Shown piece after piece: positions 53,254-64,000 of a stretch of 64,000 bases of DNA. This DNA is from Cladophialophora immunda (taxonomy: Eukaryota; Ascomycota; Eurotiomycetes; Chaetothyriales; Herpotrichiellaceae): NCBI RefSeq assembly GCF_000835495.1, contig NW_015622543.1, positions 4,204,619-4,268,618 of the forward strand. Direction: 5' to 3'. The notes beneath the pieces are model-generated. The model saw nothing but the letters and a program-made list of their open reading frames with translations. It ran no database searches and was not told the DNA's origin. The position numbers and the translations under genes were made by a program. The first letter of the stretch is position 1, and each line of letters opens with the position of its first letter.

Positions 53254-55998
53254 TCAACAGTCTCCCTGGCCGGCCCATTTGACGTGCTTGGCTTCCTGAT
53301 CCGCTCTCTCTTTGCCCTTTCCCCGGGCACCAGTTCTGATCTCGACAGGCATCTGGTCGTCACAGTCCCAGATCAAGCCGTTCTCTCCTACAAGTCTTCT
53401 TCGCACCTGAAGCGGATGAGGCGCGAGGATGCTGTAGAGTTCAGCAAGCCCATTTCTGTAGAAGATCCAAACAGATAGTCCACCTTTTTCGGATTGGACC
53501 GCAATATCGTCTACAAGCTGATCGGCAACACGAGCAATGACAGAACCACCAAGCTGTAGTGGCTCGTGGGTAGAGCCATCGTCGTTCTCTGGAGCTTCTT
53601 GGACTGCTGAAGCATTGGGCGAGCCGCTATCATCGCGATTCATCAGAGAATCCATGATCAGATCACTTTGCCCAACAACACCAGAATTCTCGTCCCAGAC
53701 GTCGGTCGAGCTTTTCTGGTCTCGCAGTTGCCCGAAAATGTCAGAGGGAATATTGTAGAGCACGACTTCATCATTATCGTGGACAACCACGAGCCGCAAA
53801 CCCCATTCGAGGGCTTTGCCAACTGCGTAGCGGCGTGGGGCAGGTGTTCGACCGCCCTCTCCAGGGGGGATGAACTTGATCTTCCGGACAAGTTTTGTTG
53901 GACCTCCCAAGGGCGCGTCGCTACCCAAGCAGAGTAGGCCACTCTCCGGATCCGTGAAAATGAGGTGAAATCCGTCGCTCACAGGGACCGCATGGAAGTG
54001 ATCACAATCAACTGTCCGCAGAACCCCTTGGGCTTCATCGGCTCTTGGGGGGGCGACTGAACCAGACAAGTCGGCTGAGCCGCCGGCGGGAGTAGGAAAT
54101 GGTAGATTCCCAAAGAAGAGCCTTGTCAAGCTTTGTCGTCGACCAAAGGTTGCTGGGGTAGACCAGTACTTCGACTTGGCTGGCGTACTCTCGCTCCTTA
54201 CCAGCTGAGTGACAACTGGCCCTGCAGCACTCGAGATCAGTCTGAGCTTCCTTCTCGAGTCCGATCCACTTCGTCGAGGCAGAAAGTAGAGATAGTCGCT
54301 CGGCGCAGCGAGAGGAAACCAGCGGTTGAGATGATCCCCAGTAAGTGCGTCGACCCAGTGAAGTTCGATGCCCATCCGACATCCAAATGCAACGCACTTT
54401 CGGTTGGGGCAAATCGCCACGCTCCTTGGCTGATCATCCATACTTCCGAGATCAGTGTAAATGGCCGTTGCCCTGGTCTCGATTGGGATTCCCAAACGTT
54501 CTTGGACTTGGTCGGAGTTATCTATTTCATACAAAACCTCAATCTCTTCCGGGCTCTCCGAGCTACGCATCTGCTCGTCCAAAAAGCGTGAAGGACTCGG
54601 TAGAGCACCAGGAGGGGATGTATAGTTACCCGGCGTCGTTGACCCAAGGTTCAAATCAGACATTCCGCCAGCATGCGTTTCATGTGGATTGATGGGGAGG
54701 TTGACACTGGCGAGCGTGGAAGGCCGGTGGTCGGCTGAGCTATGGATGTCTTTTTGCATGCTCAAGCTCATCGTCTCGCCGGAGTTGTTGCGATACCTTG
54801 TCTGGATGTGAGTGCCTTTTAAATCCCACAGCATCCCGATGCGGCCAGCAAGGAGAGCGGCAACTGAGTATCGTTCCGAACTAGTATCCATGCTGACCTT
54901 CAAGACATCAATCCCCGTGGCTAGCCTGACCACTGGAGCAAGCGGCTGCTCTGAATCGCACAAGCTGTAGACGGATATGTCACCACCAGAGACCACGAGG
55001 ACAAATCTGCCACATGCGGATACTGTAAACCTGGGCTTTGTTGGTAAAGCGCGTGAGATGATGATCTTTGAGAAATCGACTTCTTCAATGATTGAAAGTC
55101 TAGGCTGCAGACTGGTATCAATGGGGAGGAAAGAGCCTCGCCAGTCGGGTGCTAGTCGACTTTCTGTAGCCAATCTTTTGGAACACAGCCACTCTTTATC
55201 AATGATATTTTCGGCGTCGGCCTGTACTGGACCAAAATAGTTGTCCCAGCTTCGTCTCTTCGCAGCGATGTACCCACGCATCCGTTCAAGATCTGTGGCC
55301 AGCGCAGCCTGACATCCACTGGCTCTGAGCATAGGTTCTAAGACCTTGCGGTCCAAGCTAGCTAAGAACCAGGCTTTGCACGTGTGGCGGGCTGCATCAA
55401 AGTCACAGGGTGCCAAATAGGAGAAGACTTCTTTCAGTATTTCTCTCGGAACAAGGTACGCCCCAGGAAAGCTGGGTTGAGGCAAGTTTGCATTCCATTG
55501 GCGGCATACTAGTCGCATAGCCTTGTAATCATCAAACGCCACATACTGGAGCACAGTATCGACAACTCGCTGCGGATAGAAAAGGTCCAGATTTGCTCCG
55601 GCAAGGCTGGCCCGTCTAGATATTCCAGACACCGACGGCTGACGGGTAAGGGCGGTCGAGAATGAGTCCATGTCACTGTCTGCAGCATCCTCGTCGTCAT
55701 TGTATCTGGTGTTGTAATAGTGCAATCTTGCCAGCGTGTCTCGATGGCCAGCAAAGGCATTGGGCCGGAGGTATGCTGTGGCTTCAGAAGAGGCGGAAGT
55801 CTTTCTGGACGAGGGTTCTTCAGGGGAGAACGGGTTCACAAAAGAAGCACAGTCTCTTTCTCTCCAGCTCAGGTGGTCGTCAGACAAGAAATGCACCACT
55901 GATGGCCGAGGTTGTTGTTCCCTGAAACCAACGACAGTGGAAGTCCGACTGATTGCGGTGGGAGTATGATCATCCGGCCCATCACATGTGCCGTCCAT
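53254..55998 (-). CDS. F-box protein with two F-box-like motifs and a propeller-like region
   Basis: Probable substrate receptor of an SCF ubiquitin ligase; target unknown. Single exon, 914 aa from the ATG giving MDGTCDG. Residues 1-130 are Ser/Pro-rich. Two successive F-box-like helices follow: YPQRVVDTVLQYVAF...VCRQW (about 141-168) and VPREILKEVFSYLAP...CKAWF (about 183-211). The long C-terminal part has WD/kelch-like strand patterns (CGRFVLVVSGGDISVYSL; SVAICPNRKCVAFGC; GLSVWIFYRNGLAELYSI) suggesting a beta-propeller, with acidic and Ser-rich loops. The same frame stays open 361 codons upstream to 57081 but that part has no family features and includes a hydrophobic stretch, so it is read as leader; the start is the main uncertainty. 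Confidence 0.75.
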   Translation of the reverse strand: MDGTCDGPDDHTPTAISRTSTVVGFREQQPRPSVVHFLSDDHLSWRERDCASFVNPFSPEEPSSRKTSASSEATAYLRPNAFAGHRDTLARLHYYNTRYNDDEDAADSDMDSFSTALTRQPSVSGISRRASLAGANLDLFYPQRVVDTVLQYVAFDDYKAMRLVCRQWNANLPQPSFPGAYLVPREILKEVFSYLAPCDFDAARHTCKAWFLASLDRKVLEPMLRASGCQAALATDLERMRGYIAAKRRSWDNYFGPVQADAENIIDKEWLCSKRLATESRLAPDWRGSFLPIDTSLQPRLSIIEEVDFSKIIISRALPTKPRFTVSACGRFVLVVSGGDISVYSLCDSEQPLAPVVRLATGIDVLKVSMDTSSERYSVAALLAGRIGMLWDLKGTHIQTRYRNNSGETMSLSMQKDIHSSADHRPSTLASVNLPINPHETHAGGMSDLNLGSTTPGNYTSPPGALPSPSRFLDEQMRSSESPEEIEVLYEIDNSDQVQERLGIPIETRATAIYTDLGSMDDQPRSVAICPNRKCVAFGCRMGIELHWVDALTGDHLNRWFPLAAPSDYLYFLPRRSGSDSRRKLRLISSAAGPVVTQLVRSESTPAKSKYWSTPATFGRRQSLTRLFFGNLPFPTPAGGSADLSGSVAPPRADEAQGVLRTVDCDHFHAVPVSDGFHLIFTDPESGLLCLGSDAPLGGPTKLVRKIKFIPPGEGGRTPAPRRYAVGKALEWGLRLVVVHDNDEVVLYNIPSDIFGQLRDQKSSTDVWDENSGVVGQSDLIMDSLMNRDDSGSPNASAVQEAPENDDGSTHEPLQLGGSVIARVADQLVDDIAVQSEKGGLSVWIFYRNGLAELYSILAPHPLQVRRRLVGENGLIWDCDDQMPVEIRTGARGKGKERADQEAKHVKWAGQGDC

Positions 55999-57132
55999 TG
56001 TGCTCAGAGCGCTGGGTCCATGTCGGCCAGCCCCATGACCAGCTGATTCCCACTCTTTCCCAGTTGAGGCTGCGGTGGGTTGTAGAAGATCAAGGCCCAG
56101 AATGGTGGGGACTGCCAAAGGGCGGAGATCAGAGGACTGCGTTGTGAGCGCAGCGGCGAAAGAATCAGCAGGGTAAGGTTGTCTCGGATATGACTCTCGG
56201 ACAGAATCTGCATAATGATCGATGAGCGGGCAATTGATAAGGGCATATTTGAGGGGATTTCCAGCGATAGAAACGACAGCGACCTGTTCTCGATCCTGGC
56301 GTTTGGCTGGGCGGCAGTGATATTCCGAGACCGATGGACGTTTTGAATCCGGATGAGGTGTACTGGACAAATCAGTGCCACGGAGTCCAAATCCTGAGCT
56401 GTGCCTTGGACAATCTGCAAGGTGGGCTAGCCCCAGACCTGCTCTTTCCTGGCATCGACTCGTTGTCTCTGCTCGACATCCGGGTTTGAAGTCTTTCAGG
56501 GAGAGTGAAGGTCGGTAATCGGGTCGGAAGTTGTGACTGACAGAGCAGAACATCCTGAGATCTCGGTCGTGGACAGATGCAATTCCTCGCGACACGAGGA
56601 TCTCAAAAGCCAGGGTGGCAACAGCTAAATTGGTTACAAGTAGTGATAATGAGAATGTGAGAGGGCAAAGGAAGAAAATGTAAGCGTCGGGGTAAAGATA
56701 GGTATGGAGATAGGAACAAAGGGATATCGCTGTGGAGGGCCAGGAGGAACCAGAATTGAGGCGGTGATTTGCACAGCAATCGAGCCGCACCTGCAGGCCG
56801 ACTGACTGACGTGGCCCAGGCGACACAATTGAATCTGTCTGGACTTGAGCGGCCTCCCAAATGACCGTCAGTTGCGCCTGCTCGATAGAGAGGAGAAAGT
56901 GCAACCCTCCAAGTTGGATGTCGTGACGGAAAGGACCATTCTCGCGACCGGCTAGTCCGGCCAATATTTCGTGTGATTGTCTTGTTTGTTGAGTGATTAG
57001 ATTAGAGTCAGGAGTATGAACATGATCTGGGTGACAACTGTGTACATGGGTATCTTTGGGAAGACGACAAAATTCAATCACTTCGCTTGCTATGCTCCAA
57101 CGAAAGTCCGAAAGGAGTACAATCCCCCACCC
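55999..57132. other. Region between CSC1-type and F-box genes; long open upstream frame
   Basis: About 1.13 kb, both neighbours minus strand. The F-box frame is open through most of it (56000-57081) without a stop, yet its translation is Ser/His/Leu-rich and lacks recognisable domains. It is the probable promoter and 5' leader of the F-box gene. Confidence 0.4.
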
Positions 57133-59587
57133 TCAGTCATTCTGACGGCGTCCATGTCCGGGTTTTCTTATCCACAGAGTCTCCAAAGGCTGGACGAGAT
57201 TCGGGTTGATATAGCGAAGACCAGATTCCGGGTCCGTATCGACAGCTCGCCCATACTCAGTGTCTCGATCCCAAGCCGACTCTGGCGGCGTGGGCAGCTG
57301 AGGGGTGCCTGGGCGGTCAATGCTTCGAAGCGCGATGAATCGCATCAGAGGAACGTATGTGCGTTGGAAATATACGGTAAACCAAATGGTGGCAGCCAAC
57401 AGAGGGGCCAAGAACAACGAGGCCGTCAGAGCGCCCCGAAGCGCTAGAATGCCCGTCATGGCAACCTGAAAGAGAATCAACCCGGTAATGACCCGGTTGC
57501 AGATCATCGGCCAAGCTCGACCGGTGGAATGTTGGCGGTGTTCCATAGCGTAGAGCAGTTGATATTTGTAGATGAAGCCACCAATCAGGAAGTACACCAA
57601 TCCGAATAAAGTGATCATCCACGAGGCAGGAAGGACGCTATACACAATACAAATGATGAATATAAGCATGGTCTGCGGCAAGTAGAAGCCATAACTGAAG
57701 ATCGGCGGCTGAGACAACTCTGCATAATCCCGGGGTGTCTTTGCGCTGATGAGGTAGAACGGGTACAACGCCACCGACCCGAATTCGAGTAGCCTGAATG
57801 GCAGAAGACCTAGGCCTTGGAGGACAATCAGATTGACATAGAACGGCGAAAGTTGTTCAAGAGCTTTGGCGACCGCATAAGCGATTCCTGCCGTATCTCG
57901 CAGGATGTCTCGCAGGTCCTGCCAGAAGTCGTAAAACGTAGTAGCTGAACCCCAGATTGTGAAGACGATAAAGAGGTTGAAGAAGATAAAGAAGAAGTTC
58001 TTGGATATGACCGACATCTCAACATCGCCTTGAGAGGTCATGCCCTGCTGATTGGCAAGCCAGTCGTACAGGTAGGGCACTGCCAGCGCCAACACGGAGA
58101 ATAACAGGGTCGGCAGACCTGTCTGCACCAGCGAGCGGATGATCTCATGGTCCTCGAGAGCTGCAGCAAGGCCAGGTAGCACCTTATCAATGACCTCGAT
58201 ACTGAGCAGACCTGCTAGGGGAGCAACCAGAGCAGCCCACAGAATGGTCAGGAAGCCGATGAATACCATTATCGTCCATGACCGTACCATGCGATGATTC
58301 CTCGAAAGGTACGTGTTCTTCCAGACGACGTCGGCCGGTGGCGGCGCTAAGCTAGCAAGGAGCTGTCCGGGTTTTGGGTCGAGAATTGCCTGTACAGCCA
58401 TTTGACATGCGGCAGTTGATTCCATGGTGACAAAGGCCAGAGGCGTCGGATTGAATTCGGAGTTTCTCAGGGCATGTATTTTCTCATCCATAACCCGCAG
58501 CTTCTCCTCGTAGTAATTGATTGCGTCAATCTTCTTGCTGTAGATTTTGAGTGGTCCATATCGAAGGCTGACCGTTGGCCGTTTTCTGCCCACGGGCGTG
58601 GCGTGAGCTTGTTCCATCTCCGACCGTGAAAGCAGGGCCCCGCTCTCATCATCGCTGTCGAGAAGAGCAGGCTCTGCGTGAGATCGGCGAGAATGACGCA
58701 GCGAGTGGCTATGACCCAGATACGTTGCCCATGACTGTTCGAGTTTCCGCAAGCACGCCATGCGCCCCGACATGAGTTCGTCCAAATTGCGCCAGTTTCG
58801 ACATAGCATCACGCTATCCACTTTCCCAATCTGCAGGTCCTCAATGAAGTTCTTGATTGCCTCTTCCGACCTCATTTCCTTTGGTATGCCCGACAAGCGC
58901 AGCGTTCTGTCGGTAATGGTGGACTGAGTCCCGAGATAAGCTTGTCTGATCCGAATGATAGTCGAGGTCTCGACAATCAAGAGAGCGATGGCCACACCAG
59001 TGAAAAAGTAGGCAAATACGACATACATCCATAGATAGCTGTCGTCCTTCTCTATCTTGGGCTTCTTGGGTCTCTTCTCATCGTCGGCAAACGGAAACGT
59101 AGGCTCGAGGAATGGCGCCGTGCCATTAATAGGTGGGTAAGGTAGTTCGCCAGTGTACCTGTAATTGACGGGCAGGATAATGGTGAGGGAGAAGAACAAG
59201 GTGATGGAGAGAAACTTGATGGCATATCGGAAGAAGGACAGAAAGGCGTAGGCGTCGAGTCCGGCGGAGGCTAGGACCTCTGCGTCCGAAATCCTCAGCA
59301 GCACTGGGATCCATCCGAACAGTGACTTGGGTAGGTCCGGTAATCGCGAGGCTGCGCCGGAGTGTTTCTTGCGCGCATGATACAGGCTAGTCCACTTGGG
59401 CCGAAGGACCTGTAAATAGTTAGCATCCAGAAAAGAGCACCAGAGAAGAGGGCGCACGTACGCAGAAGGAAAGGAACGCGGCAAGTCCGAAGACGACGGA
59501 AATGATGACCTGGGTGTTGAAGTCGCGCTGGTTCGTACTCTTGAACTGGTCATTCCAAGATGGATTTTTGTCTTCAGGCATCGACAT
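57133..59587 (-). CDS. CSC1/TMEM63-type (OSCA) stress-gated cation channel
   Basis: Multi-pass channel of the Csc1/Rsn1/Phm7 family, opened by hyperosmotic or mechanical stress in studied members. Exons are 59462-59587 and 57133-59409 (800 aa), intron 52 nt. Exon 1 encodes the first transmembrane helix (QVIISVVFGLAAFLSFC), joined to VLRPKWTSLYHARK in exon 2. After two more helices (SITLFFSLTIILPVNY; YVVFAYFFTGVAIALLIVE) a cytosolic RRM-like domain follows (TLRLSGIPKEM, VDSVMLCRNW, LAFVTMES), then the pore-forming helices (for example FFFIFFNLFIVFTIWGSATTF and ISAKTPRDYAEL linker). The DAEVLASAGLDAYAFL motif is family-typical. The ATG at 59587 is preferred over one 38 codons upstream because it gives the usual short luminal N-terminus. 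It is divergent from CYT1. Confidence 0.92.
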
Positions 59588-59958
59588 CACGCCCTGCAGC
59601 AATCGGTGCCGCAAGGACGAGAGAAATTGTCGGTTTGCAGTGCAAACCAGAGTCGTCTTCATAGTCAGTCGAAGAGCAAACAGAGTGACGAACTTCGACA
59701 TCGCTGGCAGATCACGTGGCCATCACGGGTGCTGCCGCTTCCAGCCAGGATTTGAAGATCGAGAGCCAGCCAATCATAGAGAGCCTAATGAACCCCGGGA
59801 AAATGTAGCTTCAAGCTTCGACTTTGGACATCCTCTCCTCCTCTACGACCTGTGCCAAGTCACTCTTTTTCTCTTCCACCCTCCACGACTCGCCCTCCTC
59901 GCTACGTCTTCGCACGGCTAGTCCACCATCTGTCGAGAGCATAAGGCTTCTGGACACG
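59588..59958. promoter_or_regulatory. Divergent promoter region CSC1-type channel / CYT1
   Basis: 371 bp between starts. It contains a CCAATCA box at 59770-59776. Confidence 0.5.
59770..59776 (+). promoter_or_regulatory. CCAATCA box (HAP/CBC site) upstream of CYT1
   Basis: Matches the CCAAT-binding complex consensus and lies 183 bp before the CYT1 start. CYT1 is a classic Hap2/3/4/5 target in yeast, so a role in respiratory control is plausible. Confidence 0.45.
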
Positions 59959-61113
59959 ATGTTGGCCACGTCGGCCGTCCGCGGTGCCCCATTGAGGGTC
60001 GCTGCCAGAACCATTGTCCGCAAGACCACAACTGTCAGTCCACCTTTCTTTTGCACGTCCTGCGGCGGCGCGTGGATGTGCTTCAATGGGATCTGTGACT
60101 GACGTTGCATTTAGCGTGCCGCATCTTCGAGCGCCTCCGAAGCCGCCTCCTCTCCCTTTTACCTTACACTGGGCGCTTCTGCAGCGACGGCAGCTACAGT
60201 AGGCTCGATTGCCTGGTACTACCATTTGTTCGGTCAAGATGTCTATGCCATGACTCCCGCGGAAGAGGGGTAAGCTTCAAGAAGGCGATGGAGAGCTACA
60301 GGCAACTGACGAGACGCTTAAGTTTACACCCAACCCAGTACCCGTGGGAGCACACAAAATGGACAAAAACATTCGACCACGCTGCGTAAGAGCTATCAAA
60401 ATAACGGTGTCGAGCACATCGAGTTGACATTTGACAGTCTCCGAAGAGGGTTTCAAGTCTACCGTGAAGTCTGCGCCGCCTGCCACTCTCTCAAGCGAAT
60501 TCCATACCGGTCACTGGTCGGCACAATGATGACTGTCGACGAAGCCAAGGCCATGGCCGAAGAAAACGAGTACGACACCGAGCCGAATGACGAGGGAGAA
60601 ATTGAGAAACGACCCGGCAAGCTATCCGACTACATCCCGTCCCCATACAAGAATGACGAAGCCGCTCGTGCCGCCAACAATGGTGCCCTTCCTCCGGATC
60701 TATCGCTCATGGTCAAGGCCCGTCACGGCGGCTGCAATTATATCTTCAGTTTACTGACCGGGTACCCGGAGGAACCACCCGCGGGTGCGAGCGTCCAGTC
60801 TGGTCTCAACTTCAACCCATATTTCCCCGGCACCGGTATCGCGATGGCACGTGTTCTTTACGACGGACTGGTTGAATATGAGGACGGCACGCCCGCCACC
60901 AGCTCGCAAATGGCTAAAGATGTGGTTGAGTTCTTGAACTGGACTGCAGAGCCGGAAATGGATGACCGCAAGAAGATGGGTTTCAAGGTCCTGATCATTG
61001 GCACCGCCCTATTGGCCCTGAGTGGTTGGATCAAGCGATACAAGTGGGCACCCATCAAGACGAGGAAGATTGTTTACAACCCTCCTGGCCAGAAACCCGG
61101 TTTTAGAATGTAA
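59959..61113 (+). CDS. CYT1: Cytochrome c1, heme protein of complex III
   Basis: Transfers electrons from the Rieske protein to cytochrome c in the mitochondrial bc1 complex; anchored in the inner membrane facing the intermembrane space. Exons are 59959-60033, 60115-60269, 60323-60385 and 60438-61113 (322 aa). The bipartite presequence has an Arg-rich start (RVAARTIVRK) and a sorting helix (TLGASAATAATVGSIAWYY). The mature part begins near AMTPAEEGLHPTQYPWEH; intron 2 is removed inside EEG^L. Heme binding is CAACH (Cys110, Cys113, His114). The axial Met is expected in the GTGIAMARVL region. The C-terminal anchor is VLIIGTALLALSGWI. All three splices are required for continuity of conserved blocks; the third acceptor is CAG, the second AAG. 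Confidence 0.95.
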
Positions 61114-61427
61114 GAGGTGAAGAGGGATAGATCCGAGGTGGCGGAAGAAGATGGTACGGTTTCTTGTCGTCTGGGAAAAAGCTGATGGCCACCACAGGCG
61201 GATGGGTGGTAAAGGCGATGGTTGCTTGTAACAATCCAGAATCATACAGAATTCACAGAATTAAAAAAACTGCACATATTTCATTGAAATCCAATATTTT
61301 TCTTGACCATTTTGATCGTGGGGTATCAGTCCTCAGTCATCATCACGTCTAATCTATGCGCCTCGCGATTAAATTTACCACAAAATCCCACCACCGTTCT
61401 GAAAGACATGTCAATCCTGGACAGAAC
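61114..61427. other. Convergent intergenic stretch
   Basis: 314 bp between the stops of CYT1 and RSA4; A/T-rich near 61255-61310, consistent with 3' ends. No gene. Confidence 0.5.
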
Positions 61428-63065
61428 TCAGTGCTTCCACAGCTTGACAAGCTTGTCTTTCCCACCACTGGCCACACAGGCCCCATCCACCGACCAATCC
61501 AAAGCAAATACCTCGTCTTTATGTCCAGGGAGATCCATCTTCAACTTCCCCGTCCTTACGTCCCACACTTTGACAGTGGTATCTTTACTCGAACTTGCCA
61601 ACAACCTGCTGTCACTTGACCATGCGCACATATACACAGCACCCACGTGACCTCGCAAGGTGCAGACGAATTTCCCGTCTCGACTGTTCCACAATTTGAC
61701 GCTGTTGTCGAAGCTTGCCGAGGCAATGTAGTGGCCATCAGGGGAGAAAGAGACATGAAGAACTTGTTTCTGGTGGCCTAGCAAGCGCGCAACAGGCTTG
61801 GGGGTGGCCTTCGAATCCGGGTCAAAAGAAGACGGTTCCCAGAGGAAGATGGTGTTGTCGTCTGATGCCGAAATGAGTCTTTCCACCAACTTTCCTTCCT
61901 GACGCGCTGCTTCTTCGAATCGATCCTTTGCCTTGGCAATTTTTTCTTCAGTTGATGACGGGTGCTTACCCGTGTGGTCGTGGTAAGATGTCCGGAGAGC
62001 AAAGTCCGTGGAGAGTGAGAGGTGGTTAACCCAGTGGGTGTGCGAGGATAATGTGTGTAAACAATTCCACGTTCGCGAATTCCATATTTTGATCGTTTTA
62101 TCTTGGGAGGCGGTGAACACTCGATGAAGCCCGCCCCAACGCACACAAGTCACAGATCCCTTGTGCCCGGAAAGGGTTTGCTCGATGCGGCGCAGCGGGA
62201 TGTCCCAGATTCTGACTGTGCCATCTTTTGAGGCTGATGCCAATCGAGGTTTGCCTGGTACCTGATTGTGGTATGGTTCCCATGAGAGGCTGGTGATCCA
62301 TTTCGTGTGCGCCTTCAGCGGGCCGCCCAGAGCAGCTCCTGTCTTCGGGTCCCACAGCCGCACAGTATTGTCCATGCTCCCCGTGGCAAGGATTTTGCCG
62401 TCTGGAGACCACGAAACCGCAAGCACCCAGCTCGTATGTCCTTTTAAGGTATGCAATGGTGTCCCGGTGTCGCAGTCCCATATTCGTGCAGTATTATCCC
62501 CACTACCCGTGGCCATCCTAGAAGATGTCTCCGGTGAGAATGCAGTTGCCAGGATGGCTTCGCCGTGCCCTGCTATTGATGCGGAACATCTTGAAACAGC
62601 GCGGACGCGGAATACAGCCTGAGGAGTGAACTGGAGGATGATATTGTCTTCGGTGGTCTTGAAGCCAGGTTTGAGGATGGAGTTGTACACGTCAGTTTGC
62701 ACATCGACAATGGCATTCGGAACTTCTTGGGTAGTCGGGATTCGATCGTTCTGAAAGAAAAAGCGGTAGGGCAGTCGCTCGGCGGGATCCTGAAAACGAA
62801 GTTTAGAGGGACACTCGCTTATTCACGCAGATTTACATACATTGCCTTGAATCGTATTCAGCAGAGTCTCGAGGTTTTTAACAGTGGCATCTTTCACAGG
62901 AACTGCAACCACAGGTCCCGTTGACTTTCCTGTGCTCTGGTCGACGAATTGCACTCTCACACTGCCCAAGTCGTCTGGTATTTTTGTTTCTTCCAGTGCC
63001 CTTTCTGCCCTCTCTTCTGCAGCGATCTTCTGTCGCTTGCTAGGAGGCGGCGCTATGGTGGCCAT
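61428..63065 (-). CDS. RSA4: Ribosome assembly WD40 protein RSA4 (Notchless)
   Basis: Nucleolar/nuclear factor in pre-60S maturation; its N-terminal domain is pulled by the AAA ATPase Rea1/Midasin. Exons are 62841-63065 and 61428-62789 (528 aa), intron 51 nt. The NLE domain spans about residues 25-120 (VRVQFVDQSTGKS, then after the splice LPYRFFFQNDRI and TEDNIILQFTPQAVFRVR). Eight WD40 repeats follow, with clear GH...WD dipeptides: GHGEAILATAFSP, GHTSWVLAVSWSPDGK, AHTKWITSLSW, GHKGSVTCVRWG, SHTHWVNHLSL, then a long helical insert before GHQKQVLHVSFSPDG, GHVGAVYMCAWSSD and GHKDEVFALDWSVDG. The insert is normal for the family. The ATG giving MATIAPPPSKRQK is chosen; 16 upstream in-frame codons lack conservation. 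It is divergent from MSH4. Confidence 0.96.
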
Positions 63066-63273
63066 TCTGGCTCTCTGCTGGAAGGTAAGGCCTGGCTTGT
63101 TGGGCTGGCTCAAGGCTCGGGCTCTTCAAAAAATTGTTGCAGGCGCAGAAGTGGGCTTCAGCCTCGTGAGGGGGAAGACACGGCAAACCTTCCTCTCTCG
63201 TTCGACCATCCGACTCTCAACTTCAGCCTTCTCCCCCATGCTTCACGGAGACCCGGAGCCCGCAACCTGTAGC

Positions 63274-64000
63274 ATGGCTTCCAGGGCACAGTCAACCTCT
63301 GCTGGCACCAGAAATACCACGGCCACAAGACTGACACCTACCACAGACAGGCCACAGACAGGTAGCAGGTCACGTCCCAGAACCACGGCGACTTCCACCA
63401 GCTACAGTGACAATGAAATCATTTGTGCAGTCTCCGAGTCGCGAGGCGTGTCTCCTACCGTTGGCCTCTCCTTTGTCAACGTTTCCACTTCTGAAGCTGT
63501 CCTTTGTCAGTTTGCTGATACTCAAACCTATGCTCGCACATGCCACAAGATCAAAGTGTTTGCTCCCTCTGAGATCATCTACATGAAGACTGCTGAAGAT
63601 TCGAAACTCATTTCGATTGTCGCTGAGAACCTCGAAGTACAAAAGTTTGACATTGCCATGACCGGGATCGAGCGCAAATACTGGTCTGAAACTAGTGGCC
63701 ATGATTATGTCCATCAGCTGGCGTTTCCGGATGACGTTGAATCGTTGAAGCTGTCTGTCGCGGGAAGTTACTTTGCAATATGCTGCTTTTCGGCAGTAGG
63801 TTGAAAGTAGACGCTATTATTCTGTGTCTCCCTAACAGATACAGGCCTTGAAGTACATCGACCTGGCCATGGAATTGAGCTTCGCGCCGCAAACGCTTCG
63901 GATCAAGTTTGAGCCCTCGGAAGGGTCGACCATGATTGATCTGTCCACAATGGCTTCGCTTGAACTGAGCCAGAATCTCCAGAACGACAAGTCCCGAGAC
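63274..64000 (+). CDS. MSH4: MSH4-like meiotic MutS protein (3' end outside window)
   Basis: Meiosis-specific MutS homologue that with Msh5 stabilises recombination intermediates and promotes crossovers, not mismatch repair. Exon 1 is 63274-63795; after a 43-nt intron (63796-63838, short, GTAGG donor) exon 2 begins at 63839 and continues past the window. The Ser/Thr/Arg-rich N-terminus is poorly conserved. The connector-type domain starts at EIICAVSESRGVSPTVGLSF, followed by FAPSEIIYMKTAEDSKL, and after the splice LKYIDLAMELSFAPQTL and the lever start STMIDLSTMASLELSQNLQN, all typical of Msh4. An in-frame ATG at 63238 is an alternative start. The catalytic ATPase domain lies outside the window. 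Confidence 0.92.

Overview
The window is nuclear DNA from a filamentous ascomycete (Pezizomycotina). Genes are dense and lie on both strands. Most coding genes carry one to four short introns (43-135 nt, mostly 50-60) with GT(A/G)(A/C/T)G(T) donors, CTRAC/CTGAC-like branch sites and YAG acceptors. The protein set is typically fungal: Zn2Cys6 and bZIP regulators, ATP11, RSA4, a CSC1-type channel, a bifunctional biotin synthesis enzyme and a long-form HIS1. Eurotiomycetes (perhaps Chaetothyriales) is my guess from protein style only. I counted 24 protein genes with good support, one U6 snRNA gene, one weak hypothetical gene and three decayed loci.

Layout. 1-5.1 kb: RAD7 (cut by the left edge) and RAD16, the two partners of global-genome nucleotide excision repair, head to head around one 0.86 kb promoter region. 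6-17 kb: PHO80-type cyclin, proteasome beta-1 (PRE3), BEM46 hydrolase and ATP11 (tail to tail, 16 bp between stops), a single-pass membrane protein, FCF1, a small two-helix membrane protein and HIS1. 17-24.3 kb: RPS28 and the large HEAT-repeat proteasome adaptor ECM29. 26-28.5 kb: a Zn2Cys6 regulator between two long gene-poor stretches. 31.8-33.4 kb: an SDR enzyme and U6 snRNA, the latter with an upstream TATA and a B-box-like element beyond its terminator.

34-39 kb is an accessory-looking, decaying zone. It has minus-strand reading frames broken by TAG codons and frameshifts, three direct-repeat arrays, a lineage-specific hypothetical frame, and a frameshifted SDR fragment lacking its Rossmann half. 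41-46 kb: a bZIP regulator and a membrane-anchored sulfotransferase-like protein in gene-poor DNA. 47-53 kb: a strikingly GC-rich NAD-binding epimerase-like gene, then a divergent biotin pair, BioF (ending in the PTS1-like tripeptide AKI) and a BioD-BioA fusion. 53-64 kb: a protein with two F-box-like motifs, a CSC1/TMEM63 channel, cytochrome c1 (CYT1), RSA4, and MSH4 (cut by the right edge).

How they fit together. RAD7/RAD16 and bioF/bioDA are functional pairs sharing divergent promoters. HIS1 has a perfect general-amino-acid-control site (TGAGTCA) upstream, and CYT1 has a CCAATCA box upstream. No intact transposon, CRISPR array, tRNA gene or rRNA gene was seen. All exon structures are read from frame continuity, splice consensus and remembered family sequence; none was tested by alignment or RNA data.
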